A stretch of DNA of 64,000 nt from Vibrio comitans (lineage in GTDB: Bacteria; Pseudomonadota; Gammaproteobacteria; Enterobacterales; Vibrionaceae). A program made the translations under genes and the position numbers. The DNA lies in contig AP024866.1 of assembly GCA_024346835.1 (NCBI GenBank), forward strand, positions 248,001 to 312,000, written 5' to 3'. Below, in pieces: positions 1-15,814 of the stretch. The stretch's first letter is position 1. Every line of letters starts with the position of its first letter. The notes under the pieces were generated by a model, which was not told the DNA's origin, did no database searches, and saw only the letters and a program-made list of their open reading frames with translations.

Positions 1-702
<702 letters not shown>

Positions 703-721
703 TTTATCTAACGTTATTTAA

Positions 722-747
722 GGCCAGCCATAGTGCTGGTCTTTTTT
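722..747 (+). terminator. Intrinsic terminator of pgi
   Basis: A GGCCAGC / GCTGGTC stem (one G-T pair) with a short loop is followed by six T residues, just downstream of the pgi stop codon. Confidence 0.85.
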
Positions 748-823
748 ATGTCTGTAATAAACTGGTCTATTTTATAGACAGGATGTAGAATACGCCCTCA
801 TTTTTATTCGTGGATTGAACCTT

Positions 824-1804
824 ATGTACCCATCTTCTAGACTCTCTGTCGCTCCAATGCTCGATTGGACGGATCGTCATTGTCGATATTTTCACAGGTT
901 GCTGTCGCAAAACACTTTGTTGTATACCGAGATGGTAACAACGGGTGCGATTATTCATGGTAAGGGTGACTTTCTACGTTTTAGCGAACAGGAGCATCCC
1001 ATTGCTCTGCAGCTTGGTGGCTCAAATGCTAAAGATCTCGCGCACTGTGCAAAACTGGCAGAAGAGCGTGGCTATGATGAGGTGAACCTTAATGTGGGCT
1101 GCCCATCTGACAGAGTGCAAAACGGTAGGTTTGGCGCCTGTCTTATGGCTGAACCACAGTTGGTTGCAGACTGCATTGCCGAAATGAAATCGGTCGTCGA
1201 TATTCCTGTAACAGTAAAAACCCGTATTGGTATTGATGACCAAGATTCGTATGAATTTTTGACTGACTTTGTTTCTATTGTCCATGAGAAGGGTGGTTGT
1301 GATCACTTTACTATTCATGCGCGTAAAGCGTGGCTGAGTGGACTTAGCCCGAAAGAAAACCGAGAGATCCCACCGTTGGATTACCCTCGCGCTTATCAGA
1401 TCAAGAAAGATTTTCCGCACTTAGATATTGCTGTTAACGGCGGCGTGAAAACCTTAGAAGAAACGTTAGAGCATCTAGAGCATCTTGATGGCGTAATGAT
1501 CGGTCGAGAGGCTTATCAAAACCCATACCTGTTAGCGGAAGTGGACCAACGTATCTTTGGTCAAGACAAGCCAATCATTAAACGTAGTGAAGTGGTTGAG
1601 TTAATGTACCCATACATTGAGCAACAACTTTCCGAAGGTGCTTACCTAGGGCATATCACCCGTCACATGCTAGGTTTGTTCCAAAGCATGCCCGGTGCAC
1701 GTCAATGGCGACGCTATATTAGTGAAAATGCACACAAGCCAGGCTCAGGTATTGAGGTGGTTGAGGCTGCATTAGCTAAAATTCCTAAAGAGTTAGGTGT
1801 GTAA
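824..1804 (+). CDS. dusA: tRNA-dihydrouridine(20/20a) synthase DusA
   Basis: FMN-dependent reductase that converts uridine to dihydrouridine at positions 20/20a in the tRNA D-loop. The N-terminus [16 protein letters not shown] and the segment [18 protein letters not shown] are typical of DusA; Cys93 in that segment is the expected catalytic acid. [16 protein letters not shown] and the C-terminal [12 protein letters not shown] also match the family. Length is 326 residues from ATG 824; an in-frame TTG at 815 would add three residues, and neither start has a strong ribosome site. I prefer the ATG because the family's conserved part begins right after it. The next gene is pspG, the same pairing as dusA-pspG (yjbN-yjbO) in Escherichia coli. 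Confidence 0.96.
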   Translation: MYPSSRLSVAPMLDWTDRHCRYFHRLLSQNTLLYTEMVTTGAIIHGKGDFLRFSEQEHPIALQLGGSNAKDLAHCAKLAEERGYDEVNLNVGCPSDRVQNGRFGACLMAEPQLVADCIAEMKSVVDIPVTVKTRIGIDDQDSYEFLTDFVSIVHEKGGCDHFTIHARKAWLSGLSPKENREIPPLDYPRAYQIKKDFPHLDIAVNGGVKTLEETLEHLEHLDGVMIGREAYQNPYLLAEVDQRIFGQDKPIIKRSEVVELMYPYIEQQLSEGAYLGHITRHMLGLFQSMPGARQWRRYISENAHKPGSGIEVVEAALAKIPKELGV

Positions 1805-1846
1805 AACTCACCACTAACTGGTTATTTTTACTAAACTCTATTCTCG

Positions 1847-1879
1847 AAAAGGCTCTCGCATTTGGTGAGAGCCTTTTTT
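1847..1879 (+). terminator. Intrinsic terminator of dusA
   Basis: An 11-bp stem AAAAGGCTCTC / GAGAGCCTTTT with a 9-nt loop and T-run lies 43 bases after the dusA stop. It separates dusA from the independently promoted pspG. Confidence 0.9.
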
Positions 1880-1917
1880 ATTGTATTTAATCAATGGGTT
1901 AACATGTGGCATAAGGT

Positions 1918-1933
1918 TGGCAAGGTACTTGCT
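1918..1933 (+). promoter_or_regulatory. Sigma-54 (-24/-12) promoter of pspG
   Basis: TGGCA at 1918-1922 and TTGCT at 1929-1933 place GG and GC exactly 10 bases apart, the sigma-54 arrangement. Transcription would start near 1944, about 60 bases before pspG. Psp genes are classically sigma-54/PspF dependent, so motif and context agree. I could not pick out a convincing PspF site upstream. Confidence 0.85.
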
Positions 1934-2003
1934 TTCTAAGTGTAATAGAGGGGATGACGCGCGATGCTACCCCACACCATTAATCTGTAGTTGGAGAGTG
2001 TCT

Positions 2004-2210
2004 ATGTTTGAGCTACTTATGTTGTTGATGTTCTTTGGCGTATTTTTCTTTACGGGCCTGACTTTCTTTGGCCTATTAATGGCGTTTTTCGTCGTATTTG
2101 CATTCAGTCTAGTGTTAGGTTTGCTAGGGGCGGCTCTTAAGTTCTTACCCTATATCCTACTTGCAGTTGTGATCTACTGGGTGCTTAAGCGTACAAGTGC
2201 ATGTTCATGA
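2004..2210 (+). CDS. pspG: Envelope stress (phage shock) protein PspG
   Basis: Small inner-membrane protein of the phage-shock response; its exact biochemical role is not settled even in E. coli. The 68 residues are nearly all hydrophobic, forming about two membrane segments (roughly residues 3-30 and 33-62) and ending in a short basic tail. I chose ATG 2004, preceded by TTGGAGAG, rather than the in-frame extension back to 1881, because that extension runs through the dusA terminator and the sigma-54 promoter. Position right after dusA and the sigma-54 promoter both support the name. Expression is expected only under membrane stress through PspF. Confidence 0.9.
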   Translation: MFELLMLLMFFGVFFFTGLTFFGLLMAFFVVFAFSLVLGLLGAALKFLPYILLAVVIYWVLKRTSACS

Positions 2211-2293
2211 TGTTAGTTATTGATTTAACTAAGGTGTATGTATGCTAGTATCTGCTCATAAAGTAACGATTTTAGTTTTCTTGGGAGTGGAAA

Positions 2294-2953
2294 ATGAACA
2301 AATGCACGTTAATTGTGGTCGTTGGAGCCAGTGCATTAGCAAGTTCTTGGTCAGTGCAGGCAAAAGTCGCTGAGCCAGGTGTTCATGGTAAGGTTACTGC
2401 AGATATGTTCTGGGGTAGCACGAAGATCAGAGAAACTCGTCAAGAAGATGACGAAATTCCGGTGCTAGCTGCGCAAATAGAGCACGATGTACCTTACCTA
2501 CCTAACTTTAGAATTCGCTACACAGCGTTAGATACCCAATACATTGCTCATGATAAGTTCGATTACACCTTCTACTATCGACCTTTGAGAACTGAAAATC
2601 TTGAGTTAGATCTTGGCTTCACTCTGACGGACTATCGCAATAGTTTCTATGAAGATACAGATACAGGCGAAAGTGGTGACTTTGATGGCATTATCTTTAG
2701 TTGGTACGCCAACGCATTAATTGCTGTCCCTAATACAAACCTAGCGGTCATCGGTGAGTTTGATTTTGGCGAGACATCCGACATTAAGTCAGCAGATCTA
2801 ACAGGAGGCTTACAATACACCTTCGACCTAGATTCAGTAGATTTAGTTGTGCGTGGTGGCTATCGAGTATTGGATTACACCTTCAAAGAGTTTGACAGTA
2901 AAGCCTATGGTTTTGTAGACGGTTGGTTTGTCGGTGGGCAAGTCGCTTTCTAG
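2294..2953 (+). CDS. Outer-membrane beta-barrel protein (TIGR04219-like)
   Basis: Predicted small outer-membrane barrel of unknown function. The 219-residue product begins with a Sec signal peptide (hydrophobic stretch, probable cleavage after SVQA near residue 23) and continues with alternating hydrophobic/polar strands rich in aromatic residues (YTFYYRPLRTENLELDLGF and later strands). It ends in phenylalanine, the usual last residue for recognition by the BAM complex. This resembles the Vibrio family annotated TIGR04219. Start ATG 2294 follows GGGAGTGG. Its own terminator follows, so it is probably a single-gene unit. No substrate or binding partner can be read from the sequence. Confidence 0.8.
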   Translation: MNKCTLIVVVGASALASSWSVQAKVAEPGVHGKVTADMFWGSTKIRETRQEDDEIPVLAAQIEHDVPYLPNFRIRYTALDTQYIAHDKFDYTFYYRPLRTENLELDLGFTLTDYRNSFYEDTDTGESGDFDGIIFSWYANALIAVPNTNLAVIGEFDFGETSDIKSADLTGGLQYTFDLDSVDLVVRGGYRVLDYTFKEFDSKAYGFVDGWFVGGQVAF

Positions 2954-2972
2954 AGCGGTAATCAAAATGATT

Positions 2973-2997
2973 AAGCCCATCTTCGGATGGGTTTTTT
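2973..2997 (+). terminator. Intrinsic terminator of the outer-membrane protein gene
   Basis: AAGCCCAT, a TTCG loop and ATGGGTT followed by six T residues, 20 bases after the stop codon. A UUCG tetraloop makes this a strong hairpin. Confidence 0.92.
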
Positions 2998-3133
2998 ATT
3001 GCCTATAGCTTCTGGTCGAGCGAAATTCAATCGCAAAAGGTCAACAGGCCCTAGTAATTGATAGCTGTTCTCAATTCGCAATTTCACGGGTTTAGTCCAT
3101 CCTTAATAGAGTTAAATAGGAGCAAGCCTTTAT

Positions 3134-3364
3134 ATGACAATCAATGAACTTCGTGTGTTATATCGCTCTGAGCGTTTGGTAGAAGCAATCGTAGAACAAG
3201 CCGATCAAGACGGCTTGTGGGTAGTTGAGTTTAGAGACAGTCATGGAGGGATACTTGCTCTTACTGATCCGCAAGGAGAACAGCGTTATTACAATGACTT
3301 AGACTCTGCTTCTAAGAGCGCGATGGCGGTTGGATTCAGCCAAGTGAGAGTTGAAGTCTTGTAG
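3134..3364 (+). CDS. Conserved hypothetical small protein next to cysJ
   Basis: 76-residue soluble, acidic protein without signal peptide or membrane segment; I do not recognise a named family. It starts at ATG 3134 with TAGGAGCAAG as ribosome site 12 bases upstream. The middle contains GLWVVEFRDSHGG and a following ALTDPQG, which looks like a small beta-rich fold. I recall similar short proteins upstream of cysJIH in other vibrios, sometimes labelled plasmid replication/partition related, but that label has no visible basis here. A 112-base gap separates it from cysJ, so co-transcription is uncertain. Good ribosome site and normal codon use argue it is a real gene. Confidence 0.7.
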   Translation: MTINELRVLYRSERLVEAIVEQADQDGLWVVEFRDSHGGILALTDPQGEQRYYNDLDSASKSAMAVGFSQVRVEVL

Positions 3365-3476
3365 GTAAAACTCTTTTTCATTCCTTTTGATTATTAAACA
3401 TACCCCTTTATTCTTTATTGCTATTACAAATAGTAGGTAATCTTATGGTCACGTAATATACAGGGATAACGTGACC

Positions 3477-5282
3477 ATGTTGCTTAAGGAACTTTCTGGC
3501 TTTGCTACTCCGTTGAGTGATAAACAAGCCAATCAACTAAAACAGGCCGCCGCCGAATTATCGCCACAGCAGTTGGCTTGGGTTAGTGGCTATTTCTATG
3601 GCATCAGCCAAAATCATTCTTTAGCTTCTGTTCCAGATACAGCTCCTGCTGTAGCGGCAGCCTCTCAGCTTTCGATCATCTTTGCTTCGCAAACAGGTAA
3701 CGCCAAAGGTGTCGCTAAGCAATTGCATGCCAAAGTTGTAGAGGAGGGGTATCAAGCCAAACTTTACGATGCAGCAGATTACAAACTAAAGAATCTAAAA
3801 AATGAAACGCACGTAGTCATTGTCGCTTCTACCAACGGAGAGGGGGAAGTGCCAGACAATGCGATTGAGTTTTATGATTACCTAACTTCTAAGAAAGCGC
3901 CAAAGCTAGACAAATTACAATACGCAGTTGTGGGGCTGGGGGATTCTAGCTACGAATTCTTCTGCCAGACGGGAAAAGATTTTGATGCTGCGCTAAGTAA
4001 ACTTGGAGCGACCGCCTTTCTAGATAGAATCGATTGTGATGTGGATTACGAGTCTCCCGTTGCTGCATGGCAATCACAAGCACTAAGTAAGGTTGCCGAG
4101 CTATTCAAAGAGAACTCTGCAGGAGCAGAAAATGCAGTGGTTCAATTGCCGGTGTCTGCAAGCCAATCTCAATACACTAAGCAAAATCCATTTACCGCTA
4201 CTTTGTTAACCAATCAAAAAATTACGGGTCGTGACTCAACAAAAGATGTCAGACATATCGAAATTGATTTGGAAGAATCAGGCATTACATACCAACCTGG
4301 TGATGCGCTTGGTGTTTGGTACAAGAATGACCAGCAGCTGGTGGACTCCATCTTAGCCATCGTATCTATAGATAAAGATGAGCAAGTGGAAATTGATGGC
4401 GAAACACTCTCTATCAAGCAAGCTCTTGCAGAATACTTTGAAGTCACAGCATCTAATCCTCAATTTGTTTCTCAATATGCAGAGAAGTCGGGGAGTAAGA
4501 AACTCCTCAAGCTCATCGAAGATAAAAACAAGCTAAGAGAATACGCCGCTCGGACGCAAGTGGTGGATGTGTTAGCTGAGAAGAAAACAAAGCTAAGTGC
4601 GATAGAGCTAATAGCAATGCTTCGCCGCCTAACTCCTCGTCTATATTCCATCTCATCTTCGCAAGCTGAAGTGGATGAAGAGGTTCATCTAACTGTAGGT
4701 GTTGTCGAGTACGAAACAAATAAGGGCCAAAGAGTAGGTGGTGCTTCAGGTTTCTTATCTCACGCACTTGAAGAAGGTGAAGACGTTAAAGTGTTCATCG
4801 AACATAACAACAATTTCAAACTACCTACCGATGACAACACTCCAGTGATCATGATTGGTCCAGGAACAGGTATTGCTCCGTTTAGAAGCTTCTTACAAGA
4901 GCGTGATGCTAGAGAAGCCGAAGGCAAAAACTGGTTGTTGTTTGGTGACCGCACCTTTACTCAAGACTTTCTGTATCAACTTGAATTCCAGCGCTATCTC
5001 AAAGATGGCTTATTGAGTCGCTTAGATGTGGCTTTCAGTCGAGATGGAGCAAATAAAGTCTACGTCCAAGACAAACTTAAGCAGAATGCTAAGCAAGTTT
5101 GGCAGTGGCTACAAGACGGAGCCTATCTCTATATTTGTGGAGATGCTGATCGAATGGCCAAAGATGTACAGTCGACATTATTGGAAATTGCACAGCAAGA
5201 AGGTGGGCTAAACCCAGAAAGCGCAGAAGAGTGGTTAAAAGACCTCCGTAAACAGAAAAGATATCAAAGGGACGTGTACTAA
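3477..5282 (+). CDS. cysJ: Sulfite reductase [NADPH] flavoprotein alpha subunit CysJ
   Basis: Passes electrons from NADPH through FAD and FMN to the CysI hemoprotein, which reduces sulfite to sulfide. The 601-residue product has a flavodoxin-like FMN domain (about 62-200; [25 protein letters not shown]), an FAD domain (RLYSISSSQ near 386), an NADPH domain ([16 protein letters not shown] near 461; [13 protein letters not shown]) and the C-terminal KRYQRDVY typical of CysJ. An in-frame GTG at 3471 sits closer to the AGGGA ribosome site and would add two residues; I chose ATG 3477 by family convention. The stop overlaps the cysI start by one base (TAATG), implying translational coupling. Confidence 0.97.
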   Translation: MLLKELSGFATPLSDKQANQLKQAAAELSPQQLAWVSGYFYGISQNHSLASVPDTAPAVAAASQLSIIFASQTGNAKGVAKQLHAKVVEEGYQAKLYDAADYKLKNLKNETHVVIVASTNGEGEVPDNAIEFYDYLTSKKAPKLDKLQYAVVGLGDSSYEFFCQTGKDFDAALSKLGATAFLDRIDCDVDYESPVAAWQSQALSKVAELFKENSAGAENAVVQLPVSASQSQYTKQNPFTATLLTNQKITGRDSTKDVRHIEIDLEESGITYQPGDALGVWYKNDQQLVDSILAIVSIDKDEQVEIDGETLSIKQALAEYFEVTASNPQFVSQYAEKSGSKKLLKLIEDKNKLREYAARTQVVDVLAEKKTKLSAIELIAMLRRLTPRLYSISSSQAEVDEEVHLTVGVVEYETNKGQRVGGASGFLSHALEEGEDVKVFIEHNNNFKLPTDDNTPVIMIGPGTGIAPFRSFLQERDAREAEGKNWLLFGDRTFTQDFLYQLEFQRYLKDGLLSRLDVAFSRDGANKVYVQDKLKQNAKQVWQWLQDGAYLYICGDADRMAKDVQSTLLEIAQQEGGLNPESAEEWLKDLRKQKRYQRDVY

Positions 5283-6997
5283 TGGAAAAGCAAGTTGTAT
5301 TGGGTGAAGAGCTAGGCCCACTTTCTGACAATGAAAGACTTAAAAGAGAAAGTAACTTTTTGCGCGGTACCATTACCAACGACCTCGATAATGAGATTAC
5401 GGGTGGATTTGATGCAGATAACTTTCAGCTGATTCGCTTTCATGGGATGTATCAACAAGATGATAGAGACTATAGAAACGAGCGAGCTAAGCAAAAATTG
5501 GAGCCTCTACATAATGTAATGCTACGAGCGCGTATGCCTGGGGGAGTAATTACCCCGAAGCAATGGTTAGCCATCGATGAGTTTGCGACCGAAAGCACTA
5601 TGTACGGCAGTATTCGTCTTACTACTCGTCAAACGTTTCAATTTCATGGAGTGCTAAAGCCGAATATTAAGCTGATGCACCAAACGCTAAACGCTATTGG
5701 GATTGACTCAATCGCTACAGCAGGGGACGTGAACCGTAACGTCTTGTGTACTAGTAATCCAGTTGAAACTGAACTGCATCAACAAGCCTATGAATGGGCA
5801 ACAAAGATCAGTGAGCACCTATTACCAAAAACTAGAGCCTATGCAGAGATATGGTTAGATGGAGAGAAGCTTGAATCTACAGATGAAGAGCCAATTTTAG
5901 GTAGCAACTATTTACCTCGTAAGTTTAAAACGACGGTAGTAGTACCGCCGGATAATGATGTTGATCTGCATGCTAACGACCTTAACTTTGTGGCGATTGC
6001 AAAAGACGGAAAATTAGTGGGCTTTAATGTCCTAGTTGGTGGTGGATTAGCCATGACACATGGCGATACGTCTACCTACCCAAGAAAGGCAGATGAATTT
6101 GGTTATATCCCTCTTGATAAGACGTTAGATGTTGCTGCTGCCGTAGTATCTACTCAGCGTGATTGGGGTAATCGCTCTAACAGAAAAAATGCTAAGACTA
6201 AATACACTCTAGACCGTGTCGGAATAGAGGTATTCAAACAAGAAGTCGAAAAACGTGCTGCGGTTAGTTTTGAGCCTGTACAGCCGTACCAGTTAACTCA
6301 TCGCGGTGATAAGTTCGGTTGGCTAGAAGGTATTGACGGAAAGCATCATCTTACTCTGTTTATTGAAAATGGCAGGTTGCTTGATTACCCAGGTAAGCCC
6401 TTAAAAAGTGGAGTGGCTAGCATTGCCAAAATTCACAAAGGGGATTTGCGTATGACGGCAAATCAAAACCTGATAGTGGCCGGCGTAGATGCAAAAGACA
6501 AAGAGCAGATTGAAAAGATAGCCTTTGAAAGTGGGCTATTAGATCCTGCTACGTCCCAGCAACGAAAAGATTCCATGGCCTGTGTTGCATTTCCTACTTG
6601 CCCATTAGCAATGGCAGAAGCAGAGCGATTCCTTCCTCAGTTCGTTACTGATGTTGAAGGGATACTGGAAAAACACGGACTAAGTAAATATGAAAGCATT
6701 ATCTTGCGAGTAACCGGGTGCCCTAATGGTTGTGGACGAGCGATGTTGGCCGAAATTGGTTTAGTAGGCAAAGCTCCGGATAGATACAACTTACACCTTG
6801 GTGGCAATAAAGCAGGTACTCGTGTTCCTAAGATGTATAAAGAGAACATCAGTTCGGCTCAAATATTACAAGAGATTGATTCGCTGGTGGCTCGTTGGTC
6901 GAATGAGCGTTTACCAGAAGAAGCATTCGGGGACTTTGTCATTAGAGATGGCATCGTAAAAGAAGTCTTAGTATCTAAGAGGGATTTTCATGCTTGA
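5282..6997 (+). CDS. cysI: Sulfite reductase hemoprotein beta subunit CysI
   Basis: Catalyses the six-electron reduction of sulfite to sulfide with siroheme and a 4Fe-4S cluster. Length is 571 residues, normal for the family. The four cluster/siroheme cysteines are visible: Cys434 and Cys440 in [11 protein letters not shown], Cys480 and Cys484 in [23 protein letters not shown] and GDVNRNVLC are conserved siroheme/substrate-side segments. The ATG overlaps the cysJ stop by one base and the 3' end overlaps cysH by eight bases, so the three genes form a tight operon. Regulation by CysB with N-acetylserine is expected from the family, but I could not locate a CysB site by eye. Confidence 0.98.
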   Translation: MEKQVVLGEELGPLSDNERLKRESNFLRGTITNDLDNEITGGFDADNFQLIRFHGMYQQDDRDYRNERAKQKLEPLHNVMLRARMPGGVITPKQWLAIDEFATESTMYGSIRLTTRQTFQFHGVLKPNIKLMHQTLNAIGIDSIATAGDVNRNVLCTSNPVETELHQQAYEWATKISEHLLPKTRAYAEIWLDGEKLESTDEEPILGSNYLPRKFKTTVVVPPDNDVDLHANDLNFVAIAKDGKLVGFNVLVGGGLAMTHGDTSTYPRKADEFGYIPLDKTLDVAAAVVSTQRDWGNRSNRKNAKTKYTLDRVGIEVFKQEVEKRAAVSFEPVQPYQLTHRGDKFGWLEGIDGKHHLTLFIENGRLLDYPGKPLKSGVASIAKIHKGDLRMTANQNLIVAGVDAKDKEQIEKIAFESGLLDPATSQQRKDSMACVAFPTCPLAMAEAERFLPQFVTDVEGILEKHGLSKYESIILRVTGCPNGCGRAMLAEIGLVGKAPDRYNLHLGGNKAGTRVPKMYKENISSAQILQEIDSLVARWSNERLPEEAFGDFVIRDGIVKEVLVSKRDFHA

Positions 6998-7763
6998 ACT
7001 TACTCAAAAACCAAACCTGAAAGAGATAGTCAAACTCAATAAGGTAGAGCAGAGTCTAGAGTTAGCTAAACTCAATGCTGAGTTAGAGGACATGACAACC
7101 GAGCAAAGAATTGCTTGGGCATTGGAAAATCTGCAGCAAAACCTGGTGCTCTCGTCCAGTTTCGGTGCTCAAGCCGCGGTGATGCTACACCTAGTCACGA
7201 GACAGGCACCTAACATTCCGGTAATACTGACCGATACTGGCTACCTATTCAGTGAAACCTACCAGTTTATAGATGAGCTGACACTACTATTAGGGCTCAA
7301 CCTAAAGATATACCGAAGTTCTTTGAGTCCTGCGTGGCAAGAGTCGCGCTTCGGTCAGTTATGGGAGAAGGGTGTAGAGGGTATTACTCAATATAATCAG
7401 CTGAATAAAGTGGAACCGATGCGCAGAGCATTGTCTGAGCTTAATGCAGGGACATGGTTTTCAGGACTAAGAAGAAGTCAGTCTGATTCTAGGCAGGGGC
7501 TACCGGTTCTATCTATTCAGCATGGTGTATTCAAGTTCCTTCCAATAGTAGATTGGAGCTCGGAGCAAATAGATAGCTATATAGAAGAGCATGCCTTGCC
7601 TCAGCATCCACTTAAAGAGCAGGGCTATCTTTCAATTGGTGATATTCATACCACCACTAAATTCGAACCAGGTATGAAAGAGCAAGACACACGATTCTTT
7701 GGTCTTAAAAGAGAATGTGGCTTACACGAAGATAATGTAGAGCAAGACGGCTCAGGAATTTGA
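6990..7763 (+). CDS. cysH: Phosphoadenosine phosphosulfate (PAPS) reductase CysH
   Basis: Thioredoxin- or glutaredoxin-dependent reduction of PAPS to sulfite and PAP, the step before CysJI. The 257-residue product has the PP-loop-like [15 protein letters not shown] near residue 54, the sulfonucleotide-binding segment [14 protein letters not shown], and the C-terminal KRECGLH with the single catalytic Cys243. It lacks the paired cysteines of the iron-sulfur APS reductases, so it is a PAPS-type enzyme. The start ATG at 6990 lies inside the end of cysI. A strong terminator follows, closing the operon. Confidence 0.97.
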   Translation: MLELTQKPNLKEIVKLNKVEQSLELAKLNAELEDMTTEQRIAWALENLQQNLVLSSSFGAQAAVMLHLVTRQAPNIPVILTDTGYLFSETYQFIDELTLLLGLNLKIYRSSLSPAWQESRFGQLWEKGVEGITQYNQLNKVEPMRRALSELNAGTWFSGLRRSQSDSRQGLPVLSIQHGVFKFLPIVDWSSEQIDSYIEEHALPQHPLKEQGYLSIGDIHTTTKFEPGMKEQDTRFFGLKRECGLHEDNVEQDGSGI

Positions 7764-7805
7764 TTTTTTAGTAATTCCTTCCTCTATTACTATCTATAAA
7801 GAAAA

Positions 7806-7833
7806 AGAAACCGCGTGAGCGGTTTCTTTTTTT
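7806..7833 (+). terminator. Intrinsic terminator of the cysJIH operon
   Basis: Perfect 9-bp stem AGAAACCGC / GCGGTTTCT with a GTGA loop and a T-run, 43 bases after cysH. It isolates the sulfate operon from the rRNA promoters downstream. Confidence 0.95.
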
Positions 7834-7978
7834 ATTATCTGCTGAATGCAAAATCTTCCAATTTAGAATAAGTCTGTGGATAACCTGTACCTAACTAGGG
7901 GGTAAAATTAGATAAATAAGCCTTTCACTCAAAAAACGAGCGAAAAGCCTTTTTTCTTAAATTTATTGAAAAAAAGCC

Positions 7979-8006
7979 TTGCCAATGTGACGAGCATCTC
8001 TATAAT
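7979..8006 (+). promoter_or_regulatory. rRNA promoter P1 of tandem unit 1
   Basis: TTGCCA at 7979-7984, 16 bases, then a perfect TATAAT at 8001-8006, followed by a GCGCCTC discriminator of the kind that makes rRNA promoters sensitive to ppGpp. The preceding 50 bases are A/T-rich and could act as an UP element. Between the cysH terminator and this box (7834-7978) I see no gene. Confidence 0.8.
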
Positions 8007-8115
8007 GCGCCTCACTGACACGGCAGAGCGCACAACGCTTCGCAGTAGTTCAGTAGGCTAACTAGCCGAATCATTTGAGTTTAAGTTCGATTCGAAAATA
8101 AATTCAAAAAAGTGT

Positions 8116-8143
8116 TTGACACTGAGATTCAAATCGCTAGAAT
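8116..8143 (+). promoter_or_regulatory. rRNA promoter P2 of tandem unit 1
   Basis: Perfect TTGACA at 8116-8121, a 16-base spacer and TAGAAT at 8138-8143, followed by a G/C-rich discriminator GGCCGTCC. Lying about 137 bases after P1, it repeats the usual tandem P1-P2 layout of gammaproteobacterial rRNA operons. Confidence 0.78.
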
Positions 8144-8177
8144 GGCCGTCCACTTGAGAGGTAAGCCTCGAAAGTAA

Positions 8178-8193
8178 GCTCTTTAACAATTTA
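8178..8193 (+). promoter_or_regulatory. boxA antitermination site in the unit 1 leader
   Basis: GCTCTTTAACAATTTA matches the rRNA boxA recognised by NusB/NusE (S10). The same box recurs in the leaders of units 2 and 3 (near 13571 and 19382) and, as GCTCTTTAACAATTTG, in all three 16S-23S spacers (about 10071, 15881 and 21609). Confidence 0.85.
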
Positions 8194-8407
8194 AACCTAT
8201 CAATCTGTGTGGGCACTCGTTGATGATAATCGAAAAGATTTATCAATGAACTGAGTGACCAATACAATGATTTTTAATCATTGGCACAGTCAATTCATTA
8301 TCGTTCTGTTGGAACGATAATAGCTTTAAAATTACTTCTTACTTTCGAGTAAGGAACAGTTTTGAAGTCAGTATTCATTGAGCCGGTCGCAAGACCAAAA
8401 AAACTTT

Positions 8408-9959
<1,552 letters not shown>

Positions 9960-10022
9960 TACGATGATTACTCACGATGAGTGTCCACACAGATTGATGG
10001 TTTAATTTAGTTAAAGTAACAG

Positions 10023-10062
10023 AGCTTTAATTAATGACTTCGGTTATTGATTAAAGCTTTTT
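10023..10062 (+). other. Terminator-like UUCG hairpin in the tRNA-less spacer of unit 1
   Basis: In the 16S-23S spacer of unit 1 no tRNA is present. Instead a 16-bp stem (arms 10023-10038 and 10043-10058, two G-T wobbles) is capped by a TTCG loop closed by C-G and followed by a run of five T. It has the form of an intrinsic terminator. The spacer boxA copy starts about 10 bases later. The hairpin is absent from the other two spacers. Confidence 0.75.
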
Positions 10063-10337
10063 GCTTTATGCTCTTTAACAATTTGGAAAGCTGACGATAA
10101 ATAATGTGATTTCATTATTTATCAAATTTAAAAGTTCTCAAATCCTAATGATTTATCATTAGGTACCAACACACATTCAAGTGTTCTTGGGAATGTATCC
10201 TTGCCAGGATGCATTCAAATTTGAGTCCGGCAAAATCGAATGTTATCTCGCTCATAATAAAGAGATAACGCACCTTGGAAACGTCATACTGCAGCGTAGC
10301 AACTGCATTGCGTAAGCAAGACCCTTTGGGGTTGTAT

Positions 10338-13226
<2,889 letters not shown>

Positions 13227-13314
13227 ACAACACCCAAGGGGTTTTGTGGACTCGAAGTAAGAACTTTGAATGTGTATATGACTTTTAAATAACAGTTTTC
13301 CGAATTTTAAAATT

Positions 13315-13434
13315 TGCTTGGCGACCATAGCATTGTGGACCCACCTGATTCCATGCCGAACTCAGAAGTGAAACATAATAGCGCCGATGGTAGTGTGGGG
13401 CTTCCCCATGTGAGAGTAGGACATCGCCAGGCTT
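13315..13434 (+). rRNA. rrf: 5S ribosomal RNA, unit 1
   Basis: About 120 nt from TGCTTGGCGACC to CATCGCCAGGCTT; the ends pair (GCTTGGCG with CGCCAGGC) to form helix I. It lies 88 bases after 23S. Identical to the unit 2 copy and different from unit 3 at one base. Confidence 0.95.
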
Positions 13435-13502
13435 TAATTTTGATTGAACTCAAATTGAGTTCAGTCACCATAAGATTTTAAGAAATTTCTTAGAGTTTTA
13501 TG

Positions 13503-13530
13503 TTGACTTTCAAAGTAGAGAGCGTATTAT
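13503..13530 (+). promoter_or_regulatory. Single rRNA promoter of tandem unit 2
   Basis: TTGACT at 13503-13508, 16-base spacer, TATTAT at 13525-13530, G/C-containing discriminator ACGCACCTC. The A/T-rich stretch just upstream could serve as an UP element. Only one promoter is recognisable in this gap, unlike the P1-P2 pair of unit 1. Confidence 0.75.
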
Positions 13531-13796
13531 ACGCACCTCGCTTAAGTGCTAAGGCACTGAAAGCAAAGCTCTTTAACAATTTAAACCTATCAATCTGTGT
13601 GGGCACTCGTTGATGATAATCGAAAAGATTTATCAATGAACTGAGTGACCAATACAATGATTTTTAATCATTGGCACAGTCAATTCATTATCGTTCTGTT
13701 GGAACGATAATAGCTTTAAAATTACTTCTTACTTTCGAGTAAGGAACAGTTTTGAAGTCAGTATTCATTGAGCCGGTCGCAAGACCAAAAAACTTT

Positions 13797-15348
<1,552 letters not shown>

Positions 15349-15483
15349 TACGATGATTACTCACGATGAGTGTCCACACAGATTGATATGGTTTAGAAAG
15401 TAAAGAGAAAGATAACTCTTAATGAGATTATTTATGCAAAGCAGTTTTTCTTAGTTCAAGGAAGGCCAGCGATGAAGGAAGGA

Positions 15484-15682
15484 GCATACATTAGTATGTG
15501 ACTGAGTGAAGAGTCGCAGTCCTGACGTGGAAATAAGAGAAAGTGCAAAGCAGAAATGGGTCTGTAGCTCAGCTGGTTAGAGCGCTCGCCTGATAAGCGG
15601 GAGGTCGGTGGTTCAAGTCCACTCAGACCCACCAATCTTTCTGATAGCGGCGTCAACAAGCGCGTTGCATACTGATGTATGC
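15484..15682 (+). repeat. Inverted repeat flanking tRNA-Ile in the unit 2 spacer
   Basis: GCATACATTAGTATG at 15484-15498 is complementary, with one G-T wobble, to CATACTGATGTATGC at 15668-15682. The two arms lie on either side of the tRNA-Ile gene, so the precursor RNA could fold into a 15-bp stem around it. Each arm is also itself a small palindrome (CATAC..GTATG). Sequence around the arms is not shared with the other two spacers. Confidence 0.6.
15558..15634 (+). tRNA. tRNA-Ile (anticodon GAT)
   Basis: 77 nt with encoded CCA. Acceptor stem GGGTCTG / CAGACCC, anticodon loop CTGATAA giving GAT, T-loop GGTTCAAGTCC. It is the first tRNA of the unit 2 spacer, as in the standard Ile-Ala rRNA spacer. 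Confidence 0.97.
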
Positions 15683-15738
15683 GGCCTACTCGTTTCCTTG
15701 CTCTCAAAAAGATAACTCATTTAGATTATCACCAAGAT

Positions 15739-15814
15739 GGGGCTATAGCTCAGCTGGGAGAGCGCCTGCCTTGCACGCAGGAGGTCTGCGGTTCGATCCC
15801 GCATAGCTCCACCA
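15739..15814 (+). tRNA. tRNA-Ala (anticodon TGC)
   Basis: 76 nt with encoded CCA. Starts GGGGCTATAGCTCAG, anticodon loop CTTGCAC giving TGC, T-arm GCGGTTCGATCCCGC. Second tRNA of the unit 2 spacer, co-transcribed with the rRNA. Confidence 0.97.

Noticed and set aside
1022..1420. Minus-strand 132-codon open frame inside dusA
   Set aside because: Shadow of the dusA coding sequence; no ribosome site or recognisable domain.
13445..13463. TGAACTCAA / TTGAGTTCA palindrome as terminator between rRNA units
   Set aside because: No T-run follows and the sequence leads straight into the next promoter; I note it as a hairpin only.
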